This document shows positions 10,601 to 19,661 of a DNA stretch of 64,000 nucleotides, piece by piece (position 1 is the first letter of the stretch; each line of letters starts with the position of its first letter). Both the position numbers and the translations under genes were made by a program. This stretch comes from Lachancea dasiensis (lineage: Eukaryota; Ascomycota; Saccharomycetes; Saccharomycetales; Saccharomycetaceae): assembly GCA_900074725.1 (NCBI GenBank), contig LT598456.1, positions 565,488 through 629,487 on the forward strand, given 5' to 3'. Under the pieces are notes generated by a model, which ran no database searches, was not told the origin of the DNA, and was given only the letters and a program-made list of their open reading frames with translations.

Positions 10601-10879
10601 GAGGTTGGTGCAGATGAGCTGTCGATTGTCTGAGACGCCGAAAATACCATCTTCCCCCCACCGAAACACCCGCGACGCCGCATGCTCAAACGGGAAGTCT
10701 GTCCAGGCGTCTCCGCTGTGCGAGTAGTCCTCACGTACCGTGGCCCACGCTCTCTCACTTAGGTACGGTCCCCACTTCAGCCAGTACTTCTGACGTGTCT
10801 TGTTTTCGTGCAGACGCCGTTCCTCGAGCGTGGAGTCCACAAGCTGTTCCTTCAGCTCTGATTTATAGACCTGTGACAT
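7634..10879 (-). CDS. GH63-family glucosidase-like protein (YMR196W orthologue)
   Basis: This 1081-residue protein corresponds to S. cerevisiae YMR196W (1088 residues), an uncharacterised cytosolic member of the glycoside hydrolase 63 / mannosyl-oligosaccharide-glucosidase-like group. No signal peptide or membrane segment is seen. The catalytic (alpha/alpha)6 barrel appears to fill about residues 400-900, with conserved tryptophan- and aspartate-rich blocks such as WDTAFHCIPLAMVDPEFA and NWRGPIWFPVN. The C-terminal 150 residues are Ser/Thr-rich and low complexity. Substrate is unknown; related bacterial enzymes hydrolyse mannosylglycerate or glucosylglycerate. The start at 10879 is the first ATG and begins a well-conserved N-terminus. 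Its promoter faces the accessory region at 12.4 kb. Confidence 0.9.
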   Translation of the reverse strand: MSQVYKSELKEQLVDSTLEERRLHENKTRQKYWLKWGPYLSERAWATVREDYSHSGDAWTDFPFEHAASRVFRWGEDGIFGVSDNRQLICTNLAMWNGHDKILKERMFGVTGPQGNHGEDVKELYYYLDSTPTHSYMKALYKYPFAKAYPYEELVAKNGERGYGDREFEIHEIDGLFTSKEHGDTPYFDVVFEMAKGDDNPNDLNFRITAYNRSQKRAGELYLMPQVFFRNTWGWCRKTAYRPKLSKGGNNYIDLESDKYGHRTAVFAPSPGGFGNDDTDQPDVEPQLLFTENESNLEKLFESGPNPAPFAKDAFHEYVVEGKEAAVNPKDFGTKSCAVYHFPEVPPGEYVTIRYKLTDIELPEYNNELVIDEEEFDAIFERREEEADNFYWKITPLHLSDELRRVQRQAFAGLMWSKQFYHFIQDQWYNGDPNVKPRPPPNRANGRNKDWKHMYTDDILSLPDKWEYPFFASWDTAFHCIPLAMVDPEFAKRQLDLMTREWYMHPNGQMPAYEWNFSDVNPPVHAWAVYRVFKIERNMYKREDRVFLERVFQKLLLNFTWWVNRKDSNGQNVFEGGFLGLDNIGVFNRSEPLPTGGVLEQADSTGWMAFFSLQMLNIALELAKENPVYEDIASKFFEHFILISDAMSFDYTKNREGDDFEEEVKESLWNETDEFYYDAISWGGPFKQQLPIRSLVGLIPLYACMTLEPQILDRFPSFKKRVEWFINNKPEIFGRNIASMTKRGIGERLLLSLVNKERLEAILRRMLDESEFLSDYGIRSLSKYHEEHPFEMDVNGNQYTVKYLPGESDSGMFGGNSNWRGPIWFPVNFLLIEALQRFFLYYGPDFKVECPVGSGVMLNLAEIAEELEHRLIHLFLQDENGARAVYHGEHSGMLSNDEHFKELIPFFEYFDGDTGRGLGASHQCGWTALVAKWIHDAGVSCIRLPRSSRNSASASASVSSRTTSPIRPGLGRVARRKSAKSLVNLTGTLLDLTEEEKQMHRVATIQSRHGSYLASSDDSEKLPHPVKSLDRSTDETGSRAPDSHDTEALVIDDLKNKISSLDVKDEAEERTDGNELLNSPT

Positions 10880-12426
10880 TCCCTGATCTCTTGCGCGCTT
10901 AAAATCTCCAGTTCAGTCAAAGTACCCTTAAATCCAGAGCTATTTCCTTTTCCTCTGTCTCTGCTGGTGTCCCACAATTAAGGCCCCTAACAGTGCTCGC
11001 CCTGTCCTTTCGCGCCCTGGTATAATCACAACCTCAGAAGCTTCTGGTTTGCTCTGTGGATAAACGAGGTACTAGACCATGTCAAAATCGAGGCCCTTTT
11101 ATACCCGTACACATAATGATCCGCCCCCCTTAAGAAATTCACCATGGGGTTGTTCGGAATATCCTTGAAGCAAAATGGATGATTTTTCGGAGTACTCGTA
11201 GAAAACTGACGTTGTACTCGCGGTAAGCCGTGGGGCCTGGGTTCCTGTAAAATCAGGCCGGTGAACTGGAAGTCTGCTTCAAGTGGCTGGGCCGCACTTT
11301 AGATGAGCAGTCGACGAGCGCGCGGTAATACGGTGAGCAATAATGGACCGCTTGCGTGCCAGGCTACGGTGGAAGTAACGATAATGATGGAAAAATGAAG
11401 GAAAACAAAAATAAAACTGATTTCTACAGCAGGAGTTGGAAGTTTCCAGAGAGGTTGCCGAGGGATTGCCGACGGTTAGGTGTTGTGCGGGGAGGTCCAG
11501 ATTTGTGAGAACTGCGGTGAACACACACAATGCCCACCTGCGCGAAGATAAGTCTCAGAGTAAATGGCCCGGGAAAAATGAGCACGAAGGGTGGCCGGTA
11601 GCCAGGTGAAAAAAAGCACGGAAACCGCACGGTCAAGAAACACACATGCCAAGCAGAGCTGCGCGACACGGTGGTGTCCGCTTCGACAACCACAACGGGA
11701 GGCGGCCATCACGTGACTTGCGACTTTGTTCCTGGGTTGTCTCATGGATCTGGAGGAGAACCGGTATCATCGGGGCTTCCAGCGGCCTAGCAGTGGATGC
11801 TGCTGCGAAGGTTTGTCTCGTTTCTGAGGGATACCCTGCCGACAATATCCTTGCCTATATGCCTCGTAGCTAACACGCCTGGTGTGCACCCACGGGGAAG
11901 ATACGAGACGTTAGCTGGCACTGGGGGGGGGGGGGCGTTCTTGGCCCGTGCTATCACTGCCAGGTCTGGATCTCTCCAGTCCTGTATCGTTTTACAAGCA
12001 GGAGTGGTAGCGTTCCTGTTATGAAGATCACCTTTTCCCATTCTGTCGCCACACCGCGATAAAGATTGGGCTGTCGATAACGATAACGACAACGATAAGC
12101 TTCGCCGCACCAGCTTTTTTGATCATTCGGTCAACAATGGTGAATACCGGTGCCCCGCTGCTCACAAGGGTAAGTAAGATGAGCGATTGCCACGACGAAG
12201 AGCACACAAACGGCGGGCGGAGAACGTGACAAGCATTCTTGCCAGAATGCGGCAACAAGACCTCACAAGATCGGCATGATCGCCGTGAGCCGAGGTATCA
12301 ACTTGAATCCAACAACGGTTTTCCGCGCAAAACATTTATAAAAGGTGTATCCCTTGGGCTTCTTCCTTCCGGGCTAGTGCCTTCTAATTGTGCTGGCCCA
12401 CAATCACCCATTATACAACCATCCAT
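10880..12426. promoter_or_regulatory. Long divergent intergenic region with a GATA-site cluster
   Basis: This 1.5-kb region separates the GH63 gene from the first aldolase-family gene and holds no credible gene. A 13-base G run occupies 11923-11935. Four GATAA elements occur within 42 bases at 12058-12062, 12076-12080, 12082-12086 and 12094-12098 (the last is GATAAG). A TATAAAAG box at 12337-12344 lies 83 bases before the aldolase ATG. In yeasts, grouped GATAA sites bind Gln3/Gat1-type activators and Dal80-type repressors under nitrogen control. Confidence 0.6.
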
Positions 12427-13239
12427 ATGACTACTGCCAAACAGATTTCAAAGCCTTCAGACAGAGTAAAGGGCCTACAAGTGCCTGAGTTCACGGACCC
12501 ATACGAGAAACGCACATGGATGCTCCAGCACATGGCTGGTGTCCTCCGTGTCTTTGGTCGTAAAGGCTACAATGAAGGATGCGCCGGCCACCTGACCATC
12601 GTCGACCCTGTGGACCCTACCACGTACTGGATCAACCCTATCGGAGTACACTTTTCGATGATCTCCGTAAGCGATCTGGTGCACGTAGACGCAAACGGGG
12701 AGGCCATTGGAGGCAGCATGGCAGGGTTCAATGTGCCGGGCTTCAAGATCCACTCCACGATACACAAGGCTAGACCAGACGTTAAGGCCATCTGCCATGC
12801 CCATTCTTTCTACGCGAGAACCTACTCCGTATTCGGAAAAGTACCCGAAATGCTGCATCAAGACAGCTGTTCCATCCACGATAACATTGCAGTGTTGGAC
12901 GATTATGACGGAGTCGGGCTCGACGAGCGCGAAGGTGAAAAGATTCTTTCGGTGTTAGGGGACAAGATGAGTATCGTTCTTCAGAATCACGGCGTGATGA
13001 CTTTCGGAAAAACAATCGACGAAGCAGGCTACCTACATGTCTTGTTGGAAGACCTATGCAAGGCTCAGCTACTGACTGACGCTGCTGCTGTAAGGACAGG
13101 AGCCAAGATTAAAGTCATTCCCGACCACATCGCTCGAGAGGTTTTCAAAGTTAATTCCGGCTCCAAAAGTTTATACTCTGCGATGCAGCCCGACTTTGAG
13201 TTGGAGGTCTATCTCTCAAACGAGGCAGTTTTACGATAA
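12427..13239 (+). CDS. Class II aldolase/adducin-family protein, copy 1
   Basis: This 270-residue protein has one class II aldolase/adducin N-terminal domain (about 25-250). The metal-binding histidines are H124 and H126 in CHAHS and H188 in LQNHG; the family's GFKIH...H-KARPDVKA block precedes them (about 105-120). Members are zinc-dependent C-C lyases or decarboxylases such as fuculose-phosphate aldolase; the fungal group has no assigned substrate that I know of. The open frame extends 13 codons upstream to a TTG, but the first ATG is 12427, 83 bases after a TATA box. It is the most diverged of three paralogues here; the other two share an approximately 35-residue N-terminal extension that this one lacks. 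Grouped GATAA sites upstream suggest nitrogen control. Confidence 0.88.
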   Translation: MTTAKQISKPSDRVKGLQVPEFTDPYEKRTWMLQHMAGVLRVFGRKGYNEGCAGHLTIVDPVDPTTYWINPIGVHFSMISVSDLVHVDANGEAIGGSMAGFNVPGFKIHSTIHKARPDVKAICHAHSFYARTYSVFGKVPEMLHQDSCSIHDNIAVLDDYDGVGLDEREGEKILSVLGDKMSIVLQNHGVMTFGKTIDEAGYLHVLLEDLCKAQLLTDAAAVRTGAKIKVIPDHIAREVFKVNSGSKSLYSAMQPDFELEVYLSNEAVLR

Positions 13240-13886
13240 TGATTGGGAGGTTGTCTCGGTCCAGTAGACCCTTTCATAGTTCTACTTTTTTTATTATTTA
13301 CGATATACAAGTAAATATACATAATGTTGAGATGTCAAGACTCCAACGAGTTAGCTTACTTGGAACTCAAAGAAACACATGGTTGCCTTAAGCTGCCAAG
13401 ATCCATGTGTAATCTTGTTAGCGCTTGTAGTGGCGAGCGATGATCTTGAAGTGCCATCAGATGAATTTTTGGGAGTTAAGCGATACACTATTCAGATAAC
13501 GTGAAGAGCCGTTATCTTTGATCTCATCTGGAATTCCCGGCAAACCTAGGAGAGAAACCGATCTTGCAAAATACAGACCCGCTGTCAACTACTCTTGGAT
13601 GGTAATGACCACCAAAGTCTCGAAAGCGAGCGCTATACTGCTTTTTTGACGTTCATCTCTCTCTGAGTGTTAGAGATTGCACCCTCTAGATCGGCACAGT
13701 ACGCAACAAGTTTGTCTATCTGAGTTACCGTTCCATATCCATCAGAACTGGTAAAGCTTCAACATACTAGCTTAAACGCCAATTCAAAAATCAGGGCCAT
13801 TGAGACCTATAAAAGCAACCATATTCGACTTTTAGACCGTGGCCATTACGCCCTCATACACCACGCTAGCAACAACTAATTCTTAA
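13240..13886. promoter_or_regulatory. Promoter of the first THI73-like permease
   Basis: A 647-base spacer. It has a GATAA at 13495-13499, a TTATC at 13512-13516 and a TATAAAAG box at 13808-13815, 72 bases before the next ATG. No gene is seen. Confidence 0.5.
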
Positions 13887-15425
13887 ATGCGGGGAACAGA
13901 ATCTAGCGAGAAGGCCACAGTTATTATCAAGGCATCGAGTAAGGAGCTAGGCTACGGCGAGCTCGAAGAGGGCACAACCCGCCAACAACATGATGTGGAC
14001 CTGGGAATGACACTCGCAAACGAGTCTCTTGGCCTTGAAGTGGACGAACGTACCAACAAACTTCTCCTTCGCAAAGCAGATCTCTATATTTGTACAATGA
14101 TGAGCGTGGTATACGCCGTCCAATACATGGATAAACAAACAAATTCTTACTCTTCGATCATGGGGCTAAGAGAGGATTTGAATATGCATGGGAATCAATA
14201 CAGTTGGGTTGGTACCAGTTTCTACCTGGGATACCTGGTTTTCGAAATACCCAGTTCCCTGGCCCTTCAGCGCTTCCCAATTGCGAAAACTAGTGGTGTT
14301 TTCATCTTGCTCTGGGGAATTGTACTGTGCCTGACATGTCTGCCGAAGACTTACGCCGGATTCATCGTTACGAGAACGGTTTTAGGTGTGCTCGAGTCTG
14401 CAGTGACTCCTGCCTTCATGTTGTTGACTGCGCAATGGTACAAGCGAGAAGAACAACTTCTGAGGACATCGATTTGGAGTGCGTCGGCTGGTTTGGGGGC
14501 TATCTTGGGTGCATTGGTGGCTTATGGTTTATCCATTCGTAATCCTGATTCGCTATCCATGGCTTCCTGGAGGTTACTGTATGTGGTCCTTGGGGCTATT
14601 ACAATTGCCTTAGGGATTGGCTTTTTAATTCACGTTCCTGACACACCCGCGTCTGCGTGGTTCTTGTCCAAACAGGAAAGACTCTTAACCGTGGAAAGAA
14701 TCCGGTCCAATAGACAAGGCTTCGGTAACCGTCATTTCAAAAGGAGTCAACTCCGAGAAGTGTTTTTGGATAAACGCACATATCTGTATTTTATTGTGAT
14801 GGTGGCCGCGGAAATACCAAATGGTGGTATCGGCAGTTTCGGTTCCATCATGCTCAAAGATATGGGCTATTCCAGCAAACAGGCTCTTCTTATGGGCACC
14901 CCTTTCGGCGCCGTAGAATTCGGAGGAATAGTTCTTGTTGGTTACATTGCCCAAAAGTACCAGAGAAGAATGTATGCAGCGATATTCAGCTACTGTTTGA
15001 ACATCTTATCTGGCTGTTTGTTGGCATTTCCCTCGAATGTGCACGCTCAATTGGCGGGCTACTATTTGCAAGGCATGGCGGTGATCGGATGGATCTGCTT
15101 CATCAGTTGTGTTTCGTCTAATACAGCCGGGCATACCAAGAAAGTGATTACTGGCGCAATCTGCATGATCGGCTACTGTGTGGGGAACCTCATTGGGCCT
15201 CAAACGTTCGTCGCGACTGAGGCGCCGCATTACAAAAGCGCTAAGATTGCCATTGTGGTGTGCTTTGTCACCTGCTTGATCGTCACTCTAGCGCTATTCT
15301 ACATCAACGTAGCTGAAAACAAACGTCGCGATGAGAGAAACGAGGTCCTAGACCCCTCTTTCATCAACTCGGAGTTTGCCGACCTGACGGATTTCGAGAA
15401 TCCAGAGTTCAGATACAGTTTATAA
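13887..15425 (+). CDS. THI73/DAL5-family carboxylate permease, copy 1
   Basis: A 512-residue major facilitator with about 12 hydrophobic segments, belonging to the fungal anion:cation symporter (allantoate permease) family. Family marks include the first transmembrane segment ending in QYMDKQTNSYSS, the loop-2 region after GTSFYLGYLVFEIPSS, a central cytoplasmic loop with FLSKQERLLTVERIR, and a C-terminus DLTDFENPEFRY that closely parallels S. cerevisiae Thi73 (DLTDIENRNFRY). Relatives import allantoate, ureidosuccinate, nicotinate, pantothenate or other carboxylates at the plasma membrane; the substrate here cannot be read from sequence. It lies downstream of aldolase copy 1 on the same strand, so joint regulation is plausible. 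Confidence 0.9.
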   Translation: MRGTESSEKATVIIKASSKELGYGELEEGTTRQQHDVDLGMTLANESLGLEVDERTNKLLLRKADLYICTMMSVVYAVQYMDKQTNSYSSIMGLREDLNMHGNQYSWVGTSFYLGYLVFEIPSSLALQRFPIAKTSGVFILLWGIVLCLTCLPKTYAGFIVTRTVLGVLESAVTPAFMLLTAQWYKREEQLLRTSIWSASAGLGAILGALVAYGLSIRNPDSLSMASWRLLYVVLGAITIALGIGFLIHVPDTPASAWFLSKQERLLTVERIRSNRQGFGNRHFKRSQLREVFLDKRTYLYFIVMVAAEIPNGGIGSFGSIMLKDMGYSSKQALLMGTPFGAVEFGGIVLVGYIAQKYQRRMYAAIFSYCLNILSGCLLAFPSNVHAQLAGYYLQGMAVIGWICFISCVSSNTAGHTKKVITGAICMIGYCVGNLIGPQTFVATEAPHYKSAKIAIVVCFVTCLIVTLALFYINVAENKRRDERNEVLDPSFINSEFADLTDFENPEFRYSL

Positions 15426-15617
15426 GATAGATATTCCCCAAAAAATTCACCAATGATTCCCAATGCGTTTATTCCCGTTTAACTTTATTACCTAGTTATA
15501 TTTTATAAAGCCTAATGTGTGTGGCCAATCTTTATGCAAGTTTAAGTGTGTCGTATCTCGTTAAGTTGATTAAGTGTCACAACTATTGAAGTTGAACAAT
15601 TTCAGTCACAACTTTTG

Positions 15618-15941
15618 CTATACGCTAGCCAACCAAAGTCTGTAGTTGTCCTGAGCAGCATTGGCAAACTCGTCTTGCATGGTGTAGCCTGTTTCGCTTT
15701 CGCTGGAAAAATCCTTGTGGGAAACAGGCAGCGCCGAGAGCTCGAAATCCACATCGAAAAGCTCTTCATCGTCGCCCGCCATGGCTCCGAAGCCAGGCGA
15801 TTCTATCAGGAAGTCGTCTTCCACAAGTGTGTCATGAGTTGGGGCAGCAAACGAGCCAGGACTGTGTACGAGAGTAGGAGCATCGTTTGTCAGCGAAAAC
15901 GAGAAAACCTCGTCCTGAATTTCTTGGGAGTTGTAAGCCAT
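15618..15941 (-). CDS. Icy1/Icy2-like small acidic protein
   Basis: A 107-residue acidic protein without domains of known activity. The recognisable core is FSFSLTNDAPTLVHSPGS (about 13-30) followed by TLVEDDFLIESPGFG (about 38-52). I assign it to the Icy1/Icy2 family, described in S. cerevisiae as interacting with the cytoskeleton and induced by stress and amino-acid starvation. The assignment relies strongly on synteny: ICY1 (YMR195W) lies next to YMR196W, and its duplicate ICY2 (YPL250C) lies near YAH1; both neighbours are in this window. The gene has a long 1.3-kb upstream region. In this window two accessory genes separate it from the GH63 gene. Confidence 0.7.
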   Translation of the reverse strand: MAYNSQEIQDEVFSFSLTNDAPTLVHSPGSFAAPTHDTLVEDDFLIESPGFGAMAGDDEELFDVDFELSALPVSHKDFSSESETGYTMQDEFANAAQDNYRLWLASV

Positions 15942-17251
15942 TGTTTCTTGTCTGTCTTTGTGCGCGTGAAAATACCCTGCTTTGCTTGGTAGGAATGTGT
16001 ACAGAGGCTGTATGTGGGATTAGGCGTTCTCTAATATACTCTGCAGCCTTTAAACGCCTTGCACTGTTCTAGAGTATTCTGGTGCTCTTCTATTATTTAC
16101 TGATTGAAGAGAAAACAAAAATAGTTCCGATGCCCCTCCAAGAAAAAGCGGCGCCTCTCCTCATTCTTATATACCTTCTATAATCTATCTGTGATGACTT
16201 TTGCATGTCTTCCTGATTGCTCATCACCACCACGGTGTGTCATAACGTTGACTAAAAAAAAATCACACCCAAACGCTCCCACACCTTGTGAGTAATTACC
16301 ACAGCAAATTAACCCGGGTGTTTCCGTATAACTAAGTCACCCACCTATCCCGGTCACCAACCATCATTAACCACACCTGTTACCAAGCAAGAGCTACCAC
16401 TAAAATTTTTCAGTTAGTCATAACCATGTGAAGCAAACAAGCTGAAAAAGCCACGGTTGTTGGCCATCACGATGCAAAAATTGCAGGATAACAAAAATCA
16501 GCTTGTTCAGACAGGTTGGTGGGACCATTGTCCCGACGTGAAAATTTATTATGTCAACTCATAATCATAACAATAATACTCCATTAATTGCATTGACTCC
16601 TGTGTTCTCTTTTCCAGATAGTTCCGGACAGCAAAGAAAAAAAACCGGTGGGAACAGCGCAAACAGGTGCAACGGACAACAAACACATGCCATCGTAAAC
16701 CATCGGGCTCATCGTGGTGATCGACACCCACGAAGCGTGGAACAAGGCACCTGATCATCTGATGCAGGTGACATTATAGGGCATGTGGATGAATTAGGAC
16801 TTCTGGGGATTGTTTATAGGTGTCGGATAATTGGGTGTGGACACCGTGGGGTGTGGCCACCCTGGCGTGTGTACTGCAAGGTGCTGGGTGAGAGAACAGC
16901 AAGTGACCTTTTGGGTAGGGTGGGTGTTGTCTTGAGGTATTCAAGAGGATATGAGTAATGCTTGGGAAGATGTGAATTTGGACAGCAGTGACAGCGCTGT
17001 ACAAAGTGACTTCGAGTGACGGATGCTGGCAGTGTTGTACAGCCAGTTCGGATGTTCGTGGGTAATTTGATTGTTCTCTACGATAACTCATTGCGGTGCT
17101 AGCACCACCATACTACACAAAGGTCTCCTCAGCACATTGACTTCGAAAACGGCCTATTTAGGCCACATCTATCAAAACAATATCGTATCAACGCAATTAC
17201 ACATACAAATAATAGGCATAGCGCGCCTGAACCCTAAGACTCCGCATACAT
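15942..17251. promoter_or_regulatory. Long upstream region of the ICY-like gene
   Basis: A 1.3-kb spacer without a supported gene. It is rich in CACACC/CACCC words on the plus strand at about 16260-16385 and in the opposite orientation at about 16830-16890. Such words resemble sites of C2H2 or Rap1-type regulators, but I cannot assign a factor. The left part is the ICY promoter and the right end is the 3' region of the dehydrogenase gene. Confidence 0.45.
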
Positions 17252-18154
17252 TTATTCCAGTGAAACACCCGCTTTCTTGACTAGAGCCTCGGATTCAGCC
17301 ATAAATTTCTTGACGTAGCTGTCTGTGAAACCTTGCGACCGGTGGATAGGCTCGGCATTTGCGCCAAAAAACTTCCCGCTGTGACCGTCTAAGCCTGACG
17401 AAACCATCATAGGACCGACTCGTTCGGCGTATTGTTGAGTGCTGGGATAAAAAAACCCAATCAAGCTTTCCACGATCCGTGATTTCCAAGTTCCTTCACC
17501 CAAGAAATTGTTACGAATTGCAGTTTTGACTAAACCGGGGTTCAGTCCAAAAAATGCAACTCCAGGGTAGCGGCCAGCACTGTCCAAAACAAGCGCTTCA
17601 TTTCCCGCTACCGTATTCATGTGGGCTTTCATGTTGTTGTACTTGCCATCGGAGTTCAAGTCGCCCAACGTACCCAACTCGCCCGTGCCAGGAAATCCAA
17701 ATACAAATACTCTGGCTTTGTCGAACTTAGAAGAGTTGGTTTTTTCGAGCGCGGGAACCAGGTTGCGCAAGACCACTAGCCTGTTGAGGTAGCTGACCGC
17801 CATGTCGCGCTCTAGGTTCTCAGAAGTCACCTGGCGCTCGTGGGTAGCGAAAATACCTGTGCTGAGTACAACCATATCCAGATGTTGCTTCGACAACTCC
17901 TCTGAAACCCGCTTGGCCTCTGTCATTAACTCCAAGTCAGCCTTGATGAACTGAACTTTCTCTAAATCATTGTCCCTGAAGGTCCTTCCGACGACTGTTA
18001 CGTCGGCACCCTTTGAGCAAAAAAATCTGCTTAAACCTTGCCCTAGTCCTCCGGTTCCTCCCACAATCGCAACCTTGAGGCCCTCCAAATTCAGCTTGTC
18101 AGCAGGGACTGAAGTGTACTTGAAATCATTGTCACGCTTGACACCGAAAGCCAT
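17252..18154 (-). CDS. Short-chain dehydrogenase similar to YKL107W
   Basis: The 300-residue protein has a Rossmann fold beginning at about residue 25, with the glycine-rich dinucleotide motif GGTGGLGQG at about 32-40 and the VVLSTGIFA segment at about 95-103. The overall sequence resembles S. cerevisiae YKL107W, including the GRTFRD block and FGLNPGLVKTAIRNN (YKL107W has FGLNPGLIKT-like sequence). A canonical YxxxK catalytic pair is not obvious; the region instead reads YNNMKAHMNTVAGNE, so activity may be atypical. The substrate is unknown. The start at 18154 is a clear first ATG after a TATATATA box near 18250. It is embedded in the accessory neighbourhood but could be an independent gene. 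Confidence 0.85.
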   Translation of the reverse strand: MAFGVKRDNDFKYTSVPADKLNLEGLKVAIVGGTGGLGQGLSRFFCSKGADVTVVGRTFRDNDLEKVQFIKADLELMTEAKRVSEELSKQHLDMVVLSTGIFATHERQVTSENLERDMAVSYLNRLVVLRNLVPALEKTNSSKFDKARVFVFGFPGTGELGTLGDLNSDGKYNNMKAHMNTVAGNEALVLDSAGRYPGVAFFGLNPGLVKTAIRNNFLGEGTWKSRIVESLIGFFYPSTQQYAERVGPMMVSSGLDGHSGKFFGANAEPIHRSQGFTDSYVKKFMAESEALVKKAGVSLE

Positions 18155-19661
18155 TTTTTCTCAGCAACGAATTCTTATAAAGTCTCACTGCGGTGGTGTT
18201 GTAGAGCCCTCCTAAAATTCAGATCCAGCAATTGGTTGCTGCCGGCTTGATATATATACTTTTTTCTTGCTTCTTGTAAAAGTATATTGTAAGATAAGTG
18301 TTACATCGAAACTCTTCTATGAGCTCGAAAGCAAACCCGTAGAAGACTTTTAGAGCTTCCACGGGTCTGCTCTCCGTGGAGTTTGTATATCTAAAAGTCT
18401 TCTACGGGTTTGCTCTCCGTGGAGTTTGTATCTTAGTCAGCATTAATCCCGAATGGCAATCCTACTGCAACCGGCCAATATTTGGCAGCCTTTCTCTTCC
18501 CCATTAAAACATAAGGGATGTCCCGTGTTCGAACTCTCGTCGTGACGGAAATGATTGCTGGCCCCAAGCAATTCCTTTAGGCCATACTATTGCCAAATAC
18601 CCAAAGAAATCACGCCTATGGCTTACCACACTTCATCCACACTCCATCCACAACTTCGGTAGATAGGTAGTCTCTACTATCAGCCCACCCGCGGGATGTC
18701 GCTGCAAGACAATTTTTCGACCATGTGCTCAGGATAATATGATCAGTGTTAACACTGTTGTCAGTTTACCCATAGCGACCACCAACAATGCGGTCACGAA
18801 TCCAGAGTTGTCATTTCGGCTCTGTCTTGACTCCTGTAGAGAGCTAGATTAAGCTTATAAAAATTCTTATCGGGGATGGATGCGGTGCCGCAGATTATGC
18901 CAATGGGGAAAAATACCAAGAACCCGATCAAGCCCTTTCCGTCATGTGAAGTGGGTATCTTCGAAATGATGAACCTTAGAGATTACCTGATTTTAGTTTA
19001 TGGCAATCGTCTTACCATCGTGCTAGTGATACAAAGATTCTGTAACTCGTTGAAAAAAAATGTTGCCCCATAATAGGGCGGTAGAATCGAATAAATGAAT
19101 AAGTGCTCAAGACTTTGATTGGCTGTCCAAACGTCTCTGAACCTAAATTCGGTATGTTTTCGTATTAAACTTGTTCAAGGCTTAACTAATCTTAACGATA
19201 ACAGCTAGTTGGCTTTCAAGATTGAAACACATGCGGGCTATGGACTTCTAATCGAAGTCCGGATGGGAATGTTGTTATCGTGAGCAATATCATCGTCAAC
19301 AACTTGTCTTATCTCCATTTACTTATCGCTACACACCTATTCCATCTTATCTGCAAAAATTCACCATAGGGTTAGCTCATGAAATTGGCCGATCCGTCCG
19401 AGGTGAACACCCTTCGGCAGGAAAGTCCCGAGCCGATCATGCCTGATCTATTCCATTTGTATGTGAGCTAAAGACATCATCCGAAAGCTAAAAGATATCA
19501 GTGTTCTAAGCGGTTGATAGCCACCTTGATTTCCTATCGGGTTTTTCAAAGGAATCTCGCACTCATCTTCAATATTTAAAGAGCAAATGTGATCCTTTCC
19601 GGAGAAGTTTAGCCTCTACAATCACTTCTTATCATCTGCTAAGTCTTCAGTAATAGCTCAA
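18155..19661. promoter_or_regulatory. Divergent region of dehydrogenase and second permease, with GATA sites
   Basis: A 1.5-kb region without a credible coding gene. The right half, upstream of the second permease, holds GATAA/TTATC words at 18867-18871, 19197-19201, 19275-19279, 19309-19313, 19323-19327 and 19347-19351, a density suggestive of GATA-factor control. The left half contains the strong hairpin described separately. Confidence 0.5.
18331..18413. repeat. Perfect 24-bp inverted repeat with nested hairpin
   Basis: Positions 18331-18354 and 18390-18413 are exact reverse complements (24 of 24 bases), separated by 35 bases. Inside the loop, tccacgg (18358-18364) pairs with ccgtgga (18374-18380), forming a second stem. 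A 26-base direct repeat with one mismatch (18363-18388 and 18406-18431) overlaps the right arm. The unit lies in the dehydrogenase/permease intergenic region. It does not resemble a tRNA, snoRNA or a transposon end I know. Confidence 0.85.

Noticed and set aside
11709-11716. Centromere CDEI-like word atcacgtg
   Set aside because: No adjacent 80-90 base AT-rich CDEII or CDEIII motif follows; the surroundings are GC-rich. Other CACGTG words (5340, 42340) also lack centromere context.
18500-18560. tRNA-like T-loop sequence gtgttcgaactctcg
   Set aside because: The flanking bases do not pair into a T stem, and no D arm, anticodon arm or acceptor partner occurs upstream.
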